Shown here: piece by piece, positions 6,175-8,204 of the stretch | Layout of the letters: every line of letters starts with the position of its first letter | Numbering within the stretch: position 1 is the first letter of the stretch | Source: SCTG01 sp964384595 | GTDB lineage: Bacteria > Nitrospirota > Nitrospiria > Nitrospirales > NS-4 | Assembly (NCBI GenBank): GCA_964384595.1 | Contig: CAYLLY010000093.1 | Span: 1 to 8,204, forward strand | DNA: 8,204 nt | Direction of reading: 5' to 3' | Made by a program: the position numbers and the translations under genes | Notes under the pieces: generated by a model | Told to the model about the DNA's origin: nothing | What the model saw: only the letters and a program-made list of their open reading frames with translations | Database searches by the model: none

Positions 6175-7872
6175 TTATAGGAGCGGGTCGATGGTCAGCT
6201 CGAACATGCTGCAGGGCATCCCGATCTGCCATCGCTCAAGCGTTTCGGGATGGAGCTCGCCGATCAGACCGATCGGTTTTCCGGCAAGCTCAATCTGGGC
6301 GACCCGCCCTTCGAGAAAGGACGGATGCTCGATCGGCGTCAGACGGTCGGCCGGTTTGTTGAGGTAAAAGCAGAGCAGCGCGAGATAGGCATGAGCTTCC
6401 GAGAAGTTCGCGCCGGCATGAGCCAGCAGGGCGCTGAGCCGAATCTCCGTGCGGGCGCCGGTTTCGGTGTCCGGGTCCGGGACGGCCACTTCGCCGACTT
6501 CGAACAGAAGATGCGGGTAGAAACTGCGGGAAGAGGCGGTCTCGATGCGCAGCAGCGAGGGCAGGACCCACTGGCGGAGACATTCGTAGCTCTGGGACAT
6601 TACGTTGTCGATCTCGATGCAGCGGGCGGCCGGGTGTCCGTCGCTCAAGCGCATCTTGGCGATCAAGTCCTCGCGCGAACCCAGAATGTTCGAGATGATC
6701 TCCTGGAAACCGAAGCCGAGCATCAACTCGCGCACCTTGTCCGAGAGCTGCTCGATTCGGGAGAGCCCGCCCACGGTAAAGGCCGAGGGCATGATGGGGC
6801 CGAACGTGTGGTACCCCCGGCTGATGGCCACGTCTTCGATGACGTCCACCGGGTGCATCAGATCGTTACGGTAGGACGGCAGGGTCACGTGCAGGCTCTG
6901 GCCGCTGGCGGTCACCCGATAGCCGTAGGAGGCGAGGCCCTCGCGGATCTCCTTCGTCGACAGCGTGACGCCCAAGGCCGTCCCGATCTCGGCCTGCCTG
7001 ATCGCGCGGGAGCCGGCGAACGGCTGCGGCATCCGGACCGTCCGGCCCATCTCCGTTTTGTAGGGATACACGATATCCATCGCCTCGATCGTCGCGCCGC
7101 GGTCGTGCAAGTTGGCGGCGAAGATGTTCACGGTCAGCATCACCATGCGCAGGTCGGTCCCCGTGACCTCGACGAACAGGTCCTCGTCGCCGACGCGCAC
7201 TTCGCCGATGTCCCGGCTGTTGATGATGGGCGGAAAGGACAGCACGGTCCCCTTCGCATCGCGGAGCAGCGGGAACCGCTCCTGGCCTGAGAGAATCGGC
7301 CCGTACTCCTGCCCCTTGGGGTGAATCTCGAGAATTTCCCGCAGACTCATTGCGTCGCCATAGCCGAGCGGGTGGAATGTGGCCTGGTCGGGGGCGACGA
7401 CCGCATACGCGACGGGGAACGTGATCGGCGACAGGCGATAGAGCCCGATGGAAATCGTGCGGCGTTTCCGCCCGAAGATGTCGGCGAGCTTCTCCTGGGT
7501 CTGGATGAGCTGGGCCAGGCCTTCCTCGGTCACCTTGTGCCCGCGGACCTTGCAGGCGCCGATGAACGGCCGCACGCTCTCCAGACCCTTCTCGACGAGG
7601 ATCTGATCGCGCCGTCCCGGGGCCGCTTTCAAATAGGGATAGGAACCGGGCTTGCCGTCCAGCTTGCACCGAATCTGGCGCGCGATGCCCTCCACGCACC
7701 ACAGGTCCGGGCGATTCGAGTCCTGCAGCTCGATCCGCAGCTCGCCGGTGGCGGTGTCGTAATCCTTGATCTCGCCCTTGACGAGCGGGAGCCAGGACTC
7801 CAGTTCCTTGTCCATCGCGCGCCGCCCGAGCAGCTTGTCGAGGTCTTTGCGATTGACCGAAATGGTGGGCAT
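6175..7872 (-). CDS. pheT: Phenylalanyl-tRNA synthetase beta subunit, archaeal/eukaryal-type
   Basis: The beta subunit of the (alpha-beta)2 enzyme that charges tRNA-Phe. At 565 residues it is much shorter than the roughly 800-residue bacterial PheT and fits the archaeal form. It lacks both the N-terminal tRNA-binding (EMAP-like) insert and the C-terminal ferredoxin-fold anticodon domain of bacterial PheT. The N-terminus MPTISVNRKDLDKLLG and the following DSNRPDLWCVEGIARQIR (about 51-68) are as in archaeal proteins. A B3/B4 editing domain spans about 90-270, a B5 domain about 275-345 (TLPSYRNDLMHPVDVIEDVA at its end), and the catalytic-like core about 350-565, including FEVGEV, GRVAQIELAGKPIGLIGELH and a final MFEL. 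It starts 7 bases after the pheS stop, so translational coupling is likely, and is followed by the AsmA-like gene. The enclosing bacterial ribosomal genes argue against the whole segment being archaeal. Confidence 0.95.
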   Translation of the reverse strand: MPTISVNRKDLDKLLGRRAMDKELESWLPLVKGEIKDYDTATGELRIELQDSNRPDLWCVEGIARQIRCKLDGKPGSYPYLKAAPGRRDQILVEKGLESVRPFIGACKVRGHKVTEEGLAQLIQTQEKLADIFGRKRRTISIGLYRLSPITFPVAYAVVAPDQATFHPLGYGDAMSLREILEIHPKGQEYGPILSGQERFPLLRDAKGTVLSFPPIINSRDIGEVRVGDEDLFVEVTGTDLRMVMLTVNIFAANLHDRGATIEAMDIVYPYKTEMGRTVRMPQPFAGSRAIRQAEIGTALGVTLSTKEIREGLASYGYRVTASGQSLHVTLPSYRNDLMHPVDVIEDVAISRGYHTFGPIMPSAFTVGGLSRIEQLSDKVRELMLGFGFQEIISNILGSREDLIAKMRLSDGHPAARCIEIDNVMSQSYECLRQWVLPSLLRIETASSRSFYPHLLFEVGEVAVPDPDTETGARTEIRLSALLAHAGANFSEAHAYLALLCFYLNKPADRLTPIEHPSFLEGRVAQIELAGKPIGLIGELHPETLERWQIGMPCSMFELTIDPLL

Positions 7873-7879
7873 GGCGCGC

Positions 7880-8204
7880 TCAGTACTGAACCCGCTTGGA
7901 GCGGATCATTTCGAGGTCGCCGGAAAAGAGATCGCGGATGTCGTGGATTTCGAGGGCGACCATGGCCATGCGGTCGAGGCCGAGACCCCAGGCGATCACG
8001 GGGACATCGATGCCGAGCGGGCGCGTGACCTCGGGACGGAAAAGGCCGGCGCCGCCGAGCTCGATCCAGCCGAGACGCGGGTGGCGCACGTGCAGCTCGA
8101 CCGACGGCTCGGTGAAGGGAAAGTACGCCGGGGCGAACCGGATTTCCTCGGCTTGGGCGACTTCGCGGGCGAAGAGGGTCAGGAGTCCCAGCAGCGTCCG
8201 GAAA
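7880..8204 (-). CDS. pheS: Phenylalanyl-tRNA synthetase alpha subunit, archaeal-type (3' part only)
   Basis: The C-terminal 108 residues of the catalytic subunit; the gene continues past the right edge. The fragment holds class II motif 2 and motif 3 regions. FAPAYFPFTEPSVE is shared by all PheS. GWIELGGAGLFRPEVTRPLG followed by VIAWGLGLDRMAMVALEIHD is the archaeal/eukaryal form; bacterial PheS usually reads like GCGMVHPNVL and FGMGVERLAML here. It ends SKRVQY with TGA at 7880-7882, 7 bases before pheT. An internal GTG at 8087-8089 is not a start, because the conserved frame continues unbroken upstream to the edge. Confidence 0.95.
   Translation of the reverse strand, partial: FRTLLGLLTLFAREVAQAEEIRFAPAYFPFTEPSVELHVRHPRLGWIELGGAGLFRPEVTRPLGIDVPVIAWGLGLDRMAMVALEIHDIRDLFSGDLEMIRSKRVQY

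Noticed and set aside
6250..7290. A 346-codon plus-strand open frame opposite pheT
   Set aside because: It is antisense to conserved PheT sequence, and its composition fits a mirror frame.
7321..8028. A 235-codon plus-strand open frame across the pheS-pheT junction
   Set aside because: It covers two conserved minus-strand genes, and its translation resembles no known family.
7880..8089. A 69-residue stand-alone gene starting at GTG 8089
   Set aside because: The frame continues upstream with FAPAYFPFTEPSVE, so this is only the C-terminal part of PheS.

Overview
This is a GC-rich, densely coded bacterial chromosome segment built around translation genes. The left third carries a minus-strand gene for an exported TPR/beta-barrel outer-membrane protein. 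Back to back with it is a plus-strand translation block: tRNA-Val(GAC), thrS, infC, rpmI (L35) and rplT (L20). From the right edge leftwards runs a minus-strand operon: the 3' end of pheS, then pheT, then a gene for an AsmA-like envelope protein. The two blocks converge at about 5126-5161, where a perfect 28-bp palindrome sits.

The organism is a Gram-negative bacterium, because it has an outer-membrane barrel protein, an AsmA-like protein, and bacterial-type ThrRS, IF3, L35 and L20. Its phylum cannot be fixed from the window. Base composition and gene style would suit Nitrospirota or a similar deep diderm lineage, but this is only a guess.

Layout: 1-143 holds the end of an uncertain flanking gene. 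150-1736 (-) is the TPR/beta-barrel protein. 1737-1856 is a divergent promoter region with one plausible sigma-70 promoter in each direction. 1857-1931 is tRNA-Val. 1947-1986 is a hairpin and T-tract that probably ends the tRNA transcript and partly insulates thrS. 1996-5125 is thrS-infC-rpmI-rplT with short gaps. 5162-6157 (-) is AsmA-like, 6175-7872 (-) is pheT, and 7880 to the edge (-) is pheS.

The most notable point is the phenylalanyl-tRNA synthetase. In many bacteria thrS-infC-rpmI-rplT continues into pheS-pheT of the bacterial type, with a beta subunit of about 800 residues. Here pheST is still next door but in the opposite orientation. PheT is only 565 residues, and both subunits carry motifs of the archaeal/eukaryal type. 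This looks like replacement of the native synthetase by a transferred one at or near the original locus. Two start codons are also unusual: infC almost certainly starts at ATC, as in the known non-AUG autoregulation of IF3, and thrS most likely starts at TTG. I see no CRISPR array, insertion sequence, prophage or defence system.
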